Below, one piece after another: positions 23,192 through 33,600 of a DNA stretch of 64,000 nt. The first letter of the stretch is position 1. Each line of letters begins with the position of its first letter. This DNA comes from Gnetum montanum (lineage: Eukaryota > Streptophyta > Gnetopsida > Gnetales > Gnetaceae). The notes beneath the pieces are model-generated. The model saw nothing but the letters and a program-made list of their open reading frames with translations. It was not told the DNA's origin and did not search any database. The position numbers and the translations under genes were made by a program. The DNA lies in contig MNCI01002654.1 of assembly GCA_015680685.1 (NCBI GenBank), forward strand, positions 7,910-71,909. The letters are read 5' to 3'.

Positions 23192-24398
23192 TTAATGTTC
23201 CCTGAACGTATCTCTTGATATCGTTGTTCTGTTCATCTCGATCCTACAGGTTTTCAGTAATGCGTCGCATTCACTACAGTGATATTGATTATCAATTTTT
23301 GTTAATGTTTTGTGACGACACGAAGGATCTCCTGTAGAGGGTTGGAACAAACGAGATGATGTTGTTGATTCAGGTATGGATTCTTCATCTAAAATTTCGG
23401 GGTCTAACTCAATAATCTTAGCCTTTGATTTCGCCTTTTGTTTTACCCTATCCATTTCTAACTCTAAGAGTTCAGTTTTTCTCATGGACTGAGACAGTTG
23501 GCATTGGAGTTGAAGGATAGTGTCTTGAAGATTGGCTAGATCTAATGATGGTTCTTGGTTCGACCTCATTTCTGTAGGTTCTTGGATTTTTATAGGTTTC
23601 TGAAATAGTTTTGGCTTAGGTTTTTTATGTGCCGCATTCAATGGATCTATTTCAGAGAATCTAGATGGTAGAAGATTGACCTTGTATCTACGTTTGGTGT
23701 TTTTGTTCCGGGCTTTCTCTAATTTGAAGTAGACATCAAGTGTGTGGGAAAGATCCGAGTACTTTGTATGGACTGGTAGATCTTCAGTATCAATCTCTAG
23801 ACCATATTCTATATTTGGGGAACCTACTTGGGTTTTCTGTTCATTGAACGGATGTAGAGTCTTGATAGCAGTATGACTAAAGACTTTAAACACTAATCTA
23901 GTAGATATAGTAGCATATATAGATTTTGGTAACATATCAACAGGCATATAGACAATGATCATTAACGATTTATAAAGATGAGGATCATGAAGTGATAATG
24001 TGAAATTTGGGATGGTAATGATAACAGCATCCTCAGCTAAGGTTCCTTTTGCCTGTGTGATTAATGCATCTTCAAACGTATTAAACCTACGATCTATGAC
24101 TGCAAGCTAGTATGGGGCTTTTAACCTATAGTTAAAATGCGGATGTAAAACTACAGCTAATTCAGCGAGATGTATGTAATGGAAACCTTTCTGGACCCAG
24201 GTTTCTACCTCAGGTGGTGAAAAGAANAATGAATATTGTTCTGTATCCACTAGTGGTTCGAGTCCATTACTGGTGCCAAAGCGTACTGAAATATATGATA
24301 AATCGTGTTTAAAAGTCATAGAATCATGGAAGGAGATGTATATGTCCGAATGTGATCTAGAAATCGCAGGAATAGGTTTATGTCCAATAGCCCTCACT
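23192..24398 (-). pseudogene. Viral movement protein region with coiled coil and Cys-rich tail
   Basis: The segment resembles the N-terminal third of badnavirus-type polyproteins. From 24398 it gives DLSYISVRFGTSNGLEPLVD, then after one ambiguous base (N at 24227) FFSPPEVETWVQKGFHYIHL. After a TAG stop at 24107 it continues DRRFNTFEDALITQAKGTLA and later MPVDMLPKSIYATISTRLVF (a 30K-superfamily core). Further on are a heptad-rich helix (about 23460-23560; LQDTILQLQCQLSQSMRKTE) and a Cys/His cluster with CSECDALLKTC near 23250. The frame stops at 23192. The protein would modify plasmodesmata for cell-to-cell spread. The 5' end is missing, cut at the inverted repeat. Confidence 0.85.
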
Positions 24399-24644
24399 TT
24401 CTTTTCACCACCTGAGGTAGAAACCTGGGTCCAGAAAGGTTTCCATTACATACATCTCGCTGAATTAGCTGTAGTTTTACATCCGCATTTTAACTATAGG
24501 TTAAAAGCCCCATACTAGCTTGCAGTCATAGATCGTAGGTTTAATACGTTTGAAGATGCATTAATCACACAGGCAAAAGGAACCTTAGCTGAGGATGCTG
24601 TTATCATTACCATCCCAAATTTCACATTATCACTTCATGATCCT
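23981..24644. repeat. Inverted repeat of viral sequence, 246-bp arms
   Basis: 23981-24226 and 24399-24644 are reverse complements over their full compared length, around a 171-base centre (24228-24398). An N lies at the inner end of the left arm (24227) and at the outer end of the right arm (24645). Both arms carry the same TAG stop of the movement-protein frame, so the copy was made after that mutation or is an assembly product. The centre is coding in continuity with the left arm only. Confidence 0.9.
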
Positions 24645-24645
24645 N

Positions 24646-24765
24646 GTCGTCTAAGGAGTTGACGGATCCCCGGAATTGACGGAGTTCTGAACCCATGTGA
24701 AGTGTACACTCGAAGCTATCCTAGGCTCCGCTTTGAGGACATCGCTTCTTTATGTGGGGGAGGAT
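24646..24765 (+). other. 3' interior end and polypurine tract of the LTR element
   Basis: Non-viral sequence resumes after the N. A reading EVYTRSYPRLRFEDIASLCG ends at the purine tract GTGGGGGAGGAT (24753-24764), directly before the TG of the 3' LTR. Confidence 0.55.
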
Positions 24766-25284
24766 TGTGAGAGATGTCCCAAGTGGTGGTTCCCTTAGGC
24801 TCTCCCCATGGTTTGGGGGCCATGGAACACTCTGAGGTGCCCTCAGGTGGCTCTCAAGTGTTACAAAACCCACCCCAGCTTGGTGGCACCAAGCTAGAAA
24901 TAGGACACCCTCCTGTTGCAACTCTCTTCTCTAAGTCCTCTTCCTTCCCTCTTCTCAGTGGAGAACTGCATGGCCCTGATTCTACGGTGGTCGTAGATAT
25001 GTAGGTAGCCAAGACTGGATAGTTTTGGTGTGGTGCCATGCCACACCTTGTACCAGATCGTGAGGGATCTGAGGGTGAGCTACCTTCCCTTGTAGGTGCA
25101 TCATCTCCCTTTCCATCGATGTGGTCTACGAGGTTGTGTGTGCTTGTTTGCTTGGTTCTCTTCTGCTTACACTCGTGAGATGCTTGCTTGTTTGAGGCGT
25201 ATTCCCCAGGTCTTCCGCCCCAGATCCGTTGGATCTTTGTGAATTCCTTGGGGTGCCGGGCAACGTCAGGGAAACGTTGTTACA
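24766..25284 (+). repeat. 3' LTR of the virus-carrying LTR element
   Basis: It starts TGTGAGAGATG and ends ACGTTGTTACA, followed by the CACTC target duplication at 25285-25289. Its first 421 bp match the 5' LTR copy. Confidence 0.8.
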
Positions 25285-25289
25285 CACTC

Positions 25290-25764
25290 TCTCTCTTTTC
25301 CATAGCAAAAAGTGGTGGATGGCACAATGGATGACAACGACCATGGTTACATAAGCATGGTAGGCTACAGTTTTGTTTTCTCTCTCCGATGATGCAAGGA
25401 GACATGAAAATGAAAGGTGTTATTAGTAGTCATGTTTCTTCTCTCTCATCTCTCTCATCTAGTGGCAGCTATGGGCAGTGTTGTGGCAATGTTCGCAATG
25501 GACCAACAGTGAACAGGCAGCAGCAACAAGATCATGAAAAAATTGTTTTTTTTAGATTACTTATTTTACTCTTGAATTGCAAATACATTTAATTTAAAAA
25601 CTTAATTATTTTTTCTTGGTTTATTGTTTTAAAATATCACATAGCCTTCTTTAGCTAAGACTATTCCTAGATTTCCATAACCATACAAGAGGCACCCTAG
25701 GTAGTAGTCTCCTAAGATAAGTTTTTTCCCAAGTGTTGGTGTGTCCAAAATTTACGCATCAATA
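25290..25764. other. Right flank of the nested insertion
   Basis: No gene is visible; the 67-codon frame at 25389-25592 is low complexity. The segment ends TTACGCATCA just before copia RNase H sequence resumes. Confidence 0.4.
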
Positions 25765-27250
25765 ATGAGAAATTTGATTTTCTAGGATTTATGGATAGTG
25801 ATTATGCAAGAGATTAAGATGATAGGAAGAGCGCTACGAGATATGTTTTTATGATGGGTATAGAGGCTATTTCATGGTCATCCAAGAAATAATCAATTGT
25901 CACATTGTCAAACACAAAGGCTAAATTTGTTGGTGCACCATCTCGTGCTTGTCAAACTATTTGGCTCAGAAAAATTCTTAATGAGCTATATTTCAAGAAA
26001 GAGGGGGCTATTACAATTTTTTGTGACAACAATTCCACCATAAAGTTATCTAAAAATCTTGTGCTACATGGAAGAAGTAAGCATATTGATGTGAGATTTG
26101 ACTTCTTGCGTGATCTATGCAATGATGGTGTTATTAATTTGATGTTTTGTAAGACTAAAATGAACTCACTTATTGATGAGACATAAAATTTCTCATATTG
26201 CTGACGGTTGCGTTAAGGCACCCACGTTATATCATGGGTCGCAATATATCATTTCACATCCCAGTTTTAGTGTAGCGAAGCTCTGGTAGTTTGATCCCTT
26301 CAGAGTTAGAATTTTTCCCGTGTCTGCCCGCAGTGTGGTGAATGTGATTGTACAGTGACTTTATTCAAGTGTGCTATACTTGGACATGCACATGACCGGC
26401 AATAAAGATCAAGATTACTTCATCATTGCAGCATTCACTTAGTTTATTTATTTAATGTTATTTATTGCTTTCATAGCGTGGTGCGAGTACGACTTAACTA
26501 TGAGCATCCACGGGTGTGTACGGCTAGTTAAGGAATCGGTTACTCATCGCGATTAGTTTCTCACCCTTAAACTCCTAGAAGCGGAATGAGTACGACTTGA
26601 TTAAGAACATAAGTGTGACTGCTTGGTAGCCCAGTGGTGTAGCTAGTGGGATCTACGCTTGGTAACCCAGTGGCGTATTTGGAGTCTGCGCTTGGTAATC
26701 TCAGTGGCGTACCTAGGCCTATGCTTGGTAGTCCCAGTGGCAGTCGTGCACGAAGTCCAAGATGTGTACGGTTGATCAAGGAATCGGTTGCTCGTCGCAC
26801 TTAGGCTAGATTAGATTTCTTACCCTTTTCCTCTTAGCTTAGATTAGTTAATATTATTTTCCACTACCATCAGGAGTAGCGTAGAATTAGGACACATCAT
26901 ACACCTCATCTAGACTAAACCATACGTGACATATGCAAAACTAGTTTAGGTGGAAAGACAGCGAACTGCGACCTAAGGATAACTATCTAGGTGCCACAAC
27001 TAGTCCATCTGCGGAGTTCGACCGGATCGCGTGTGCGACGCTCGTTTCGTATGGTTGAGTGTAGGGGTATCTCGCCACTCATCACTTATATTCTAACCAA
27101 ACCCCTCAAGTTATCAACATTCCAAAGGCTAAAAAAGCAACTTAGAGTCTACATATTAAATAATTTGATGTTTTGTAAGACTAACATCAACTCACTTATA
27201 TTCTAACCAAACCCCTCAAGTTATCAACATTCCAAAGGCTAAGAAAACAA
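25765..27250 (+). pseudogene. pol: Copia RNase H and pol C-terminus (right portion)
   Basis: The RNase H continuation reads GFMDSDYARD, then ISWSSKK and AKFVGAPSRACQTIWLRKIL. These are followed by IFCDNNSTIKLSKNLVLHGR and SKHIDVRFDFLRD, all standard copia RNase H motifs. The reading is interrupted at 26173 by a solo LTR and resumes at 27085 with ILTKPLKLSTFQRLKKQL, the usual copia pol C-terminus. It is the natural continuation of the fragment that ends at 13140. Confidence 0.8.
26174..27084 (+). mobile_element. Solo gypsy LTR with CTTAT target duplication
   Basis: The LTR starts TGATGAGACATAAAA and ends CGCCACTCATCA, the family end also seen at 1-100. CTTAT stands at 26169-26173 and 27085-27089, a perfect 5-bp duplication. 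A solo LTR implies unequal recombination between the two LTRs of a complete element. Inside (about 26610-26750) a phrase like GCTTGGTAACCCAGTGGCGT occurs four times in tandem with variation. Confidence 0.88.
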
Positions 27251-27304
27251 CTTAAAGTTTCCATATTGAATGATTTTTGTTAAAGTAATAGTTTGCAAAC
27301 TTTC
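27085..27304 (+). repeat. 110-bp tandem duplication at the copia pol end
   Basis: CTTATATTCTAACCAAACCCC begins at 27085 and again at 27195, and both continue through the pol C-terminal codons. The junction between units repeats AATTTGATGTTTTGTAAGAC, also present before the solo LTR at about 26137. The duplication therefore covers the end of RNase H and the pol terminus, and the solo LTR sits in the first unit. Confidence 0.8.
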
Positions 27305-27690
27305 AATTTATGATAAGGTCTTAAATGTGTTGAATTGTTAAACATGTTTTTTTGTTTGTCCTAGTCTTTAGGAACTGTGCTATTTTTGTTCTTTAGAAGT
27401 TGAATGACTGTTACAGAAGTTGAAAAGTTTGCTCTTATGGAAGTTAAAGGTCAGTCGTTACAGAAGTTAAACGGTTGGCTATTACAATGCCATTTTAGAA
27501 GTTGAAGGGTCGATTGTTACAAGGGTCAACTGTTATAGAAATTGCATCATATTAGGATTCATTTGCTATTCTCCGTTGATATATTTGGTTATTTAAAGGC
27601 CATTATTAATTGAATAAAAACGTGAAATTCAGTTGCCTATGTTTGCCCCTATTTTATTTTGCTTTTTTTATCACATGCTAGCAGTGCACA
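27300..27690 (+). repeat. Probable copia 3' LTR remnant
   Basis: It follows the copia pol end. It contains repeated GTTACAGAAGTT phrases, a TATTTAAAGGCC TATA-like site (about 27590) and a GAATAAAAACGTGAAATTCAG segment, typical of copia LTR promoter and R regions. Exact ends were not found. Confidence 0.4.
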
Positions 27691-27846
27691 GCCTCAAAGC
27701 TTGATAGATACACCAATGATCGCCCTAGAGCATTGTCAAGGACCTTGAGTTTGTGAGATTTGAGATTGAAGTTGGGGTTGGACTTGAATTGGTGGTGGTG
27801 ATATGAACCCAGCTCAACTAGCTCGGGAACATAGTACGACTGTGGT

Positions 27847-28077
27847 CTACCTTTTCAGAAACTCGGTCACCCTCACAATACATCGGTGACGCTCCTCCAT
27901 GTCTCCGCTTTCCTGCCTGTGCAATGCAAGCAATTCTTCAACAATATCCATCGCTACAATCCCACCTTCCCCTGTAGCCATGGATGTGACGTGCAAATGT
28001 TTGAAACTCACACAGAGACTGTAACACAGTTTAAATTGAATTTTTTTGCTCGTGCCTTTCGCTATTATTGACTGCAT
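27847..28077 (-). other. Possible host exon fragment
   Basis: A minus-strand frame with less AT-biased codons gives MATGEGGIVAMDIVEELLAL and then SGDMEERHRCIVRVTEFLKR. It ends at AAAAGGTAGACC, which could be a 5' splice site directly at the stop. No family is recognised. It might be a captured first exon, or chance; surrounding DNA gives no second exon. Confidence 0.2.
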
Positions 28078-28490
28078 TTGTTTTGCGCTCCAGCTGTCGC
28101 AAGTACACGCTTAAGAATTAGAGCGCCTTTGATTTGATTTTTCACAGATCGTATGGTTCTAGTGATCAGTTTATCGTCTTATCTGAAACTTATGGAATAC
28201 ATTAGTTTCTTCCAAAAAAATGGTATTAATCCCATCGAACAAGTTTGACACTGTTATCTTTTACGTTTTAACTTTCTCAATTACTGATGTGAGTTTAGGG
28301 TAGAATATTATTTCTTCCAAAAGAGCGTATTAATGCAAATCGCAGGTCTAACATTGTTAGTTTTTAACTTCTTTTATTACTGATGTGTCACATCAGTTTG
28401 CCACACGTAAAACTATGTTTATTATATTATTCTTTTTGCTTGAAATTTATCAATGAGTCATTATTCCAACTTATATATCACACATCTTAA

Positions 28491-28676
28491 ACTAAACTTT
28501 CGCGCTTTTATACATGATTCCTCGGATTTAACATGAAAAAGAACCTTAAATTTTTTTCTTGAGTTCACAGCATTCAAACTTGAACTAAACTTTCGCGCTT
28601 TTATACATGATTCCTCGGATTTAACATGAAAAAGAACCTTAAATTTTTTTCTTGAGTTCACAGCATTCAAACTTGA
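28491..28676. repeat. Perfect 93-bp tandem duplication
   Basis: 28491-28583 and 28584-28676 look identical, each starting ACTAAACTTTCGCGC. The lack of differences points to a recent event or an assembly duplication. Confidence 0.85.
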
Positions 28677-28679
28677 GTT

Positions 28680-30329
28680 TGAATTTTTCTACTTATGGTT
28701 TGCAGCATGGATTTTATTTTATTGAAATCTTAGTACCCGCCGTCTTAGATTGGTGATTGGTAAATGAAAGGTAACAATTCAAACATCTTTATCTATGTAA
28801 GTAGATATTTATTAACAAGTTATGCTTTTCTAAATATCTTTAAAATGATGAACTCTAGGCCTAACTCCAATCTTACAATTTTTTAATATGCTACTGAGTG
28901 AGCTTTCATTTTGCAAGTTGTTTATTTCTTTGTATAAAAAACCATATGAATTTTATATATAATAATGTTGAATAAACAAAGAAAGAAAGAGAATGTAGTT
29001 TGTCTTTTAGGGAAAAGATTGGATGAGTCTTAGGTGCACTAATGCAGAATAAATAAATAAATAAAATAAAAACTGAATCTATTTATGGAGTCATAAACTT
29101 GTCCATGGAATCCTACATATTTTCATTAAAGTAAAAGAAAAAAATTTCAATTTTTAACATTTATCTCTTATTCTGAAAATTTATTGTTACTTTTAAAAAA
29201 TCAAACTCAAATCTTGTGTGAGGCACAAAAATGCTAAAAACTCTTGAACAAAGGCTGAAAACTAGACGTAAGAAATAGTAAGCGGATGAAAAAGTTTAAT
29301 GTGTTAGATGTTTAAAAGAGAAAATGGTATTTTTACATCTTTTAATTAAAATGAATGATGTATGGATGTATAGAAGAAGATAATAAGAATCAACCTGGTT
29401 TTAGTTGAAATTAAAGGCAACCACGTAAGATGCGTAAGACGCATTAATACCATGTCAGAGTTGTGAGATGGAATTTTTACCTGGTTTTAAAGAAAAGTAG
29501 AAAACAATGTTCTCGCAAACTTGTCACTTTATGCTCCTTGCACGGTGACACTAATCACTCATTCGTTGAGAAACCGAAACAGCAATTCTCATCGGTAATT
29601 GTAGAAATGAATATAATGAAGATAAAAAATTTAATATTTAAATGATTTCTTTTAAGAAAAATGATATCTACGTCAGATGAGAAATAGATGCGTTTTTGAA
29701 AAATAAATAAAAACATGCAGCAGCTGATAAAGTTGAAATTAAAAAGATTTTTTAAAAATAAGGAAAATTTGAAGTCATAATTCAAAAGAATTAATAAAAT
29801 TGCCCACAGGTAAGAATTGCTTCTCTAATTTCAACTATGTACACATAAAATCTTACCGCTAAATTACTCACGACAGTCCATATTTGATTATGCCATTTAA
29901 ACTTAACCGATTGTAATGTGCACGCCAAAGTGATTCGATCTTGTTTAATGAAGATGTCGAGATTTCCTATGAACATCTATACGAGGTTCCTGAGGATTAG
30001 ATGTTAAGCAGGGCCAAGTTGTTTTCCTCATTTTTGATTTAGCATTATGAATAAGTTCTGCCTCAAATTATAGACAAGATTATTTAGCATTACCAATAAA
30101 ATAAATTCTCACTATTTTATGACTAAGAGTTGGATTCTTGGGCCAAAATGACGTGTCCAAAAAGTATATATTGATATACTTTTAAAAATACTAGTAAATT
30201 TTCCATCATTTATTGAAGGAAAAGTTTAGCGTAGCGTACTTTCACACAAATCAAAGGTCACCTTAACGTTCATTAACTTTCTTGTCTGACTGACTCTGTA
30301 CAATGCACGATACAGCACAATGCGTGTAA
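28680..30329. other. AT-rich DNA without recognisable features
   Basis: Only short, unconserved frames occur (29463-29645, 29555-29785, 29791-29976). No LTR, RT or host-gene signature was seen. Confidence 0.5.
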
Positions 30330-30612
30330 AGTGCATCATGTGCATATGTATCATCAATTTCCTTAGAATCTATTTATGCTGTCAAATATATATAGAGACA
30401 TGCCGAAAACTATTATTCAAAATGAAAGTTAAATGGTTTAATTTTACCCTCGCTGTAAAAATGCTACACATCTGGATGCCAAAAACTATTTTATCTGTCC
30501 CTGCTGTACATGTATTATCAATTTCTTTGGAATTTACTTATTCTTCTACATATGCCAAGGAGAGATGCTCAACATATTTATTCATAAATGAAAGTTAAAT
30601 GGCTCAATTTGC
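30330..30612. repeat. Diverged tandem pair at the border of the long direct repeat
   Basis: The order TATCATCAATTTCCTTAGAAT ... AATGAAAGTTAAATGGTTTAA near 30350-30445 recurs, diverged, as TTATCAATTTCTTTGGAAT ... AAATGAAAGTTAAATGGCTCAA near 30510-30612. The second member overlaps the start of the 3.5-kb direct repeat. Confidence 0.5.
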
Positions 30613-33600
30613 GATGGCTCTATGTAGATTACATGGCTATTAAGGGGAGAGAGGGTGTTGGAACCCCTAAATAATTGTATATAGGTAAACACCAAGATAT
30701 ATAGTCCAATTAGAATTTTATAAGGTATTGGACCTTTAAAAAATGTTAATAATAAGCAAAAAGTCAAACTACATCACAAGTTTGATAGTGAGTAGACATT
30801 ATAAAAAAAATACATGAACTTTTTTTTTAATTTTTGGACTATCTACTCAGGTGTACAAAAGAAAATTAGAACTTTATAACTCAACGTTGCCCACCGAAAT
30901 CGAACATAGTTGTCAAAAGCCTTCATATTGTATGTGTTTATGATTTAAGGAATTCTTTAACATATTTGAATGGATATATTTATTATGAATTTGAAAATTA
31001 GAAAATAAAGTGCATTATAATAACGTAAGAAAATTAAATGTACATTTAAAGAATTCCTAAAATTCATGGCATGGAAATGGTGTGCTTTGTAAAAGAATTA
31101 TATACAATGATGAGCATGATATAGAATGGAATTGTATTCATGGGTCAAAATTAGGCAATTAATAACTTAGCTTATGTTAGGTTTAATTTATCTTATCTAA
31201 TCATTAAAAGAACATAAGTGTTACTTGTGCTCAAAATATTTTAGTAAAAACTACTTCCGAAATAGTATAACAAAACATAATTATTACCTAATTCAACCTA
31301 CTCATTTTTAAAGTAAAATAAATATTCAAAGACATATGAACTAGCTTCTTTGTCAACTTACAAACAAAGCTAACATTTGAGGCAATGTGCAACAAGAGTA
31401 ACAAAAGATAACATAGACATATTACATCTGAGACAAAGCTTTCCTTTTAAATCTAAGAAACAATTCTTGTAATTTTTCAAAAAAATTTCTTAAGATAGTC
31501 ATACCTTTCTTCAAGTATGTTGATATCTTCTTCATCACTTGAGTTTCCATCATCCTCTTGTCATGTGGAGGCTATAGCCATTCATGCAAGGTAAGTGTTG
31601 GATGTGCCATCTTACTCCATTTCTTTCTTACTAACCTCTTCTTCTTCATCCCATTTTCTCATAAGGAATTTTCATTTTTCCTTTAGTTTGGTTTCATCTT
31701 GCAATCTTTTAGTACTTGTACATTCCAAGGTAAGATGTTTTCATCCATTTCAAAACCAACAAATAATATTCATAATATCTATAGAGTGGATCTTGATACC
31801 TTACTAGAGGGCTTACCTCTTGCTTCTCTATTTCTAGTTCTTTGTCTTTCTTCATTGAGATGGTTAGCTAGCAACCTACTAACTCTTCTAGTAAGAAACA
31901 CTAGCTCCAAATCATCAAGATCATCATTTTTATAATACATGGAGGTCTCACTTTATGTTTTTTTNTCATGATTTAGTGTTCTAACTATCTTGCAAATAAC
32001 GTCACTATCGAGAAGGTATTAAACTATCCCTTTAATAGAACTAAGATGATCACATATCTAATTGAAGTACTAATGAACCCTCTCATCTTTTCTCATTCCA
32101 AGATTTTCAAAATGATTTAGCTATGGAAGCACTTTTGATTACTTGACTACTTTGGTATCCTCATAAATTATCTCTAGTGTATCTTAAACTTCCTTAGTTG
32201 TCTTACAATGGTTGACTTGATTATACTCTTCTTGTGTCAAGGTGGACACCATGGCATTTCTAGGCTTTGAATCACTTATGAAGGCCTTCTTATCATTTTT
32301 GTCCCATTTTTATCATTCCTTTACCAGTGTTACGTATGCATCAATGACATTTTGTTACACATCAAGCTCAAAAGATTCTAAGCACGTTTTTACTTGTTCT
32401 TTCCAAAGGACATAGTTAATGCCCTCAAAAAGAGGTCATCATGCAAGTAATATCCCCTATTGTACTTTGATATTGGAATAATTTATTAGATCGAGGAGAG
32501 AGTAAGTAAACTAGCTCCAACACTACTTATGGATTGGTTAAATCAGAAGGAGGGGATGAATGAGTTATAATAAAAATTAAAGTTTAAATAAAATATTAAA
32601 TAAAATTGTAAAACAAAACTAAACTCACCAATGTATGTTGTTAAAGATCACCACCATAAAATGCCACTTGAATTCAAAAATGTAATAGAGGCTACCACTA
32701 TGATAGATCCTTGGATGCTATGCACTCCTCGTAGGATGAGCAATGATCTTAGTATCTCATAGAAATTCCAAGAATCTTGAAGGGTTGAACAACTAGTTAT
32801 GATGCTCTCATAGGACACACTCACAAACCTCTTAGGGTTCATGCAAAGAATCAAATACTTAAACCCATCAGGGTTCCAGTGTAAAACTCCTTGCAATGAT
32901 GATCTATGCTTCATAGAGCATAGTGGAATATAATACAAAGAAATATGTGAACAAAGAGATATAACAATCACATCTACACCAATTTAGCTCATAATAGGGC
33001 AATGAAACAATAAGCTTTAGGTTTAGAACTACACATGCAAAATAAAATAATGGATAAGAAATGGATCTATGCAATATGCATCCAAGAATAAATCAAGCCC
33101 TAGGAGAGGGATGTAACTCTCATGGCACAACTTTCAAATCAAACTTTTAAGCTTTTTCATATTTCAATCAAGAACTAATCCAATCCTTGAATCTCAATGG
33201 TTACCTTATGAATGTATGTGCATACCATGTAGGATGGATCTAGGTACTTACCTAAATAGATATCAAACCATGTACGTTTTCTACTTCAAACTATATTTAG
33301 AGAAAATTCTTTTTATTTTCTATAATGGCTATCTTGGACATCCTAAATATGGCATGGATGTCCCCATTAAAAAGGTTGAGTCTCAAGTTGGGTGTCTAGG
33401 ACATGCTAGGACATTGGTCTTTTCATCTACTCTGGCTTTGCTTAGATATTCACAATGAACGCTTAGACATCTAGGACTTGGATTTCTTGCATCTAATCTT
33501 TGACATCTAATGCTAGGATGCCTAGGCTTAAATTTGGAGCGTTTGGATTGGAAGCATACTGACTTATGAACTTGGACTACTATCTTCTTGGACATTTGAA

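Larger units (their letters stand above)
17400..24398 (-). mobile_element. Endogenous pararetrovirus (Caulimoviridae, badnavirus/tungrovirus-like)
   Basis: Reading the minus strand from 24398 downward gives movement-protein core, coiled-coil linker, coat protein, CCHC-like finger, aspartic protease, RT and RNase H. Then come a separate downstream ORF, a TATA promoter, a tRNA-Met-like primer site and leader sequence. There is no integrase, as expected for Caulimoviridae. The start of the movement-protein region and any small upstream ORFs are missing. Breaks are stops at 24107, 23192 and 21822 and a frame change near 22744; the RT-RNase H frame is intact for 814 codons. A continuous polyprotein plus a fourth ORF after it is the rice tungro bacilliform virus layout; genus assignment would need a phylogeny. 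Confidence 0.9.
16242..25284 (+). mobile_element. LTR retrotransposon with interior taken over by an endogenous pararetrovirus
   Basis: Direct repeats of 421 bp (16242-16662 and 24766-25186) align without net indel and are about 95% identical by eye. The right copy continues to TGTTACA at 25284, giving a TG...CA LTR of 519 bp. CACTC occurs directly before the left copy (16237-16241) and directly after the right one (25285-25289), a perfect 5-bp target duplication. A purine-rich GTGGGGGAGGAT precedes the right LTR, placing it at the 3' end on the plus strand. The 5' LTR lacks its last ~98 bp and no primer site or coding domain of the element itself remains. The interior is mostly minus-strand viral sequence. 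Confidence 0.75.

Noticed and set aside
24273-24518. Plus-strand 81-codon frame with viral C-terminal half
   Set aside because: It arises from the inverted copy of the movement-protein segment; its first half is the antisense of viral coding sequence.
26605-26755. CRISPR-like repeat array
   Set aside because: Units are adjacent and diverged with no unique spacers, and the locus is a plant LTR.
33216-33458. 80-codon frame and its minus partner 33383-33652
   Set aside because: Both fall in the TAGGACAT-word-rich part of the long direct repeat; the minus one recurs at 42244-42504 because the repeat recurs.
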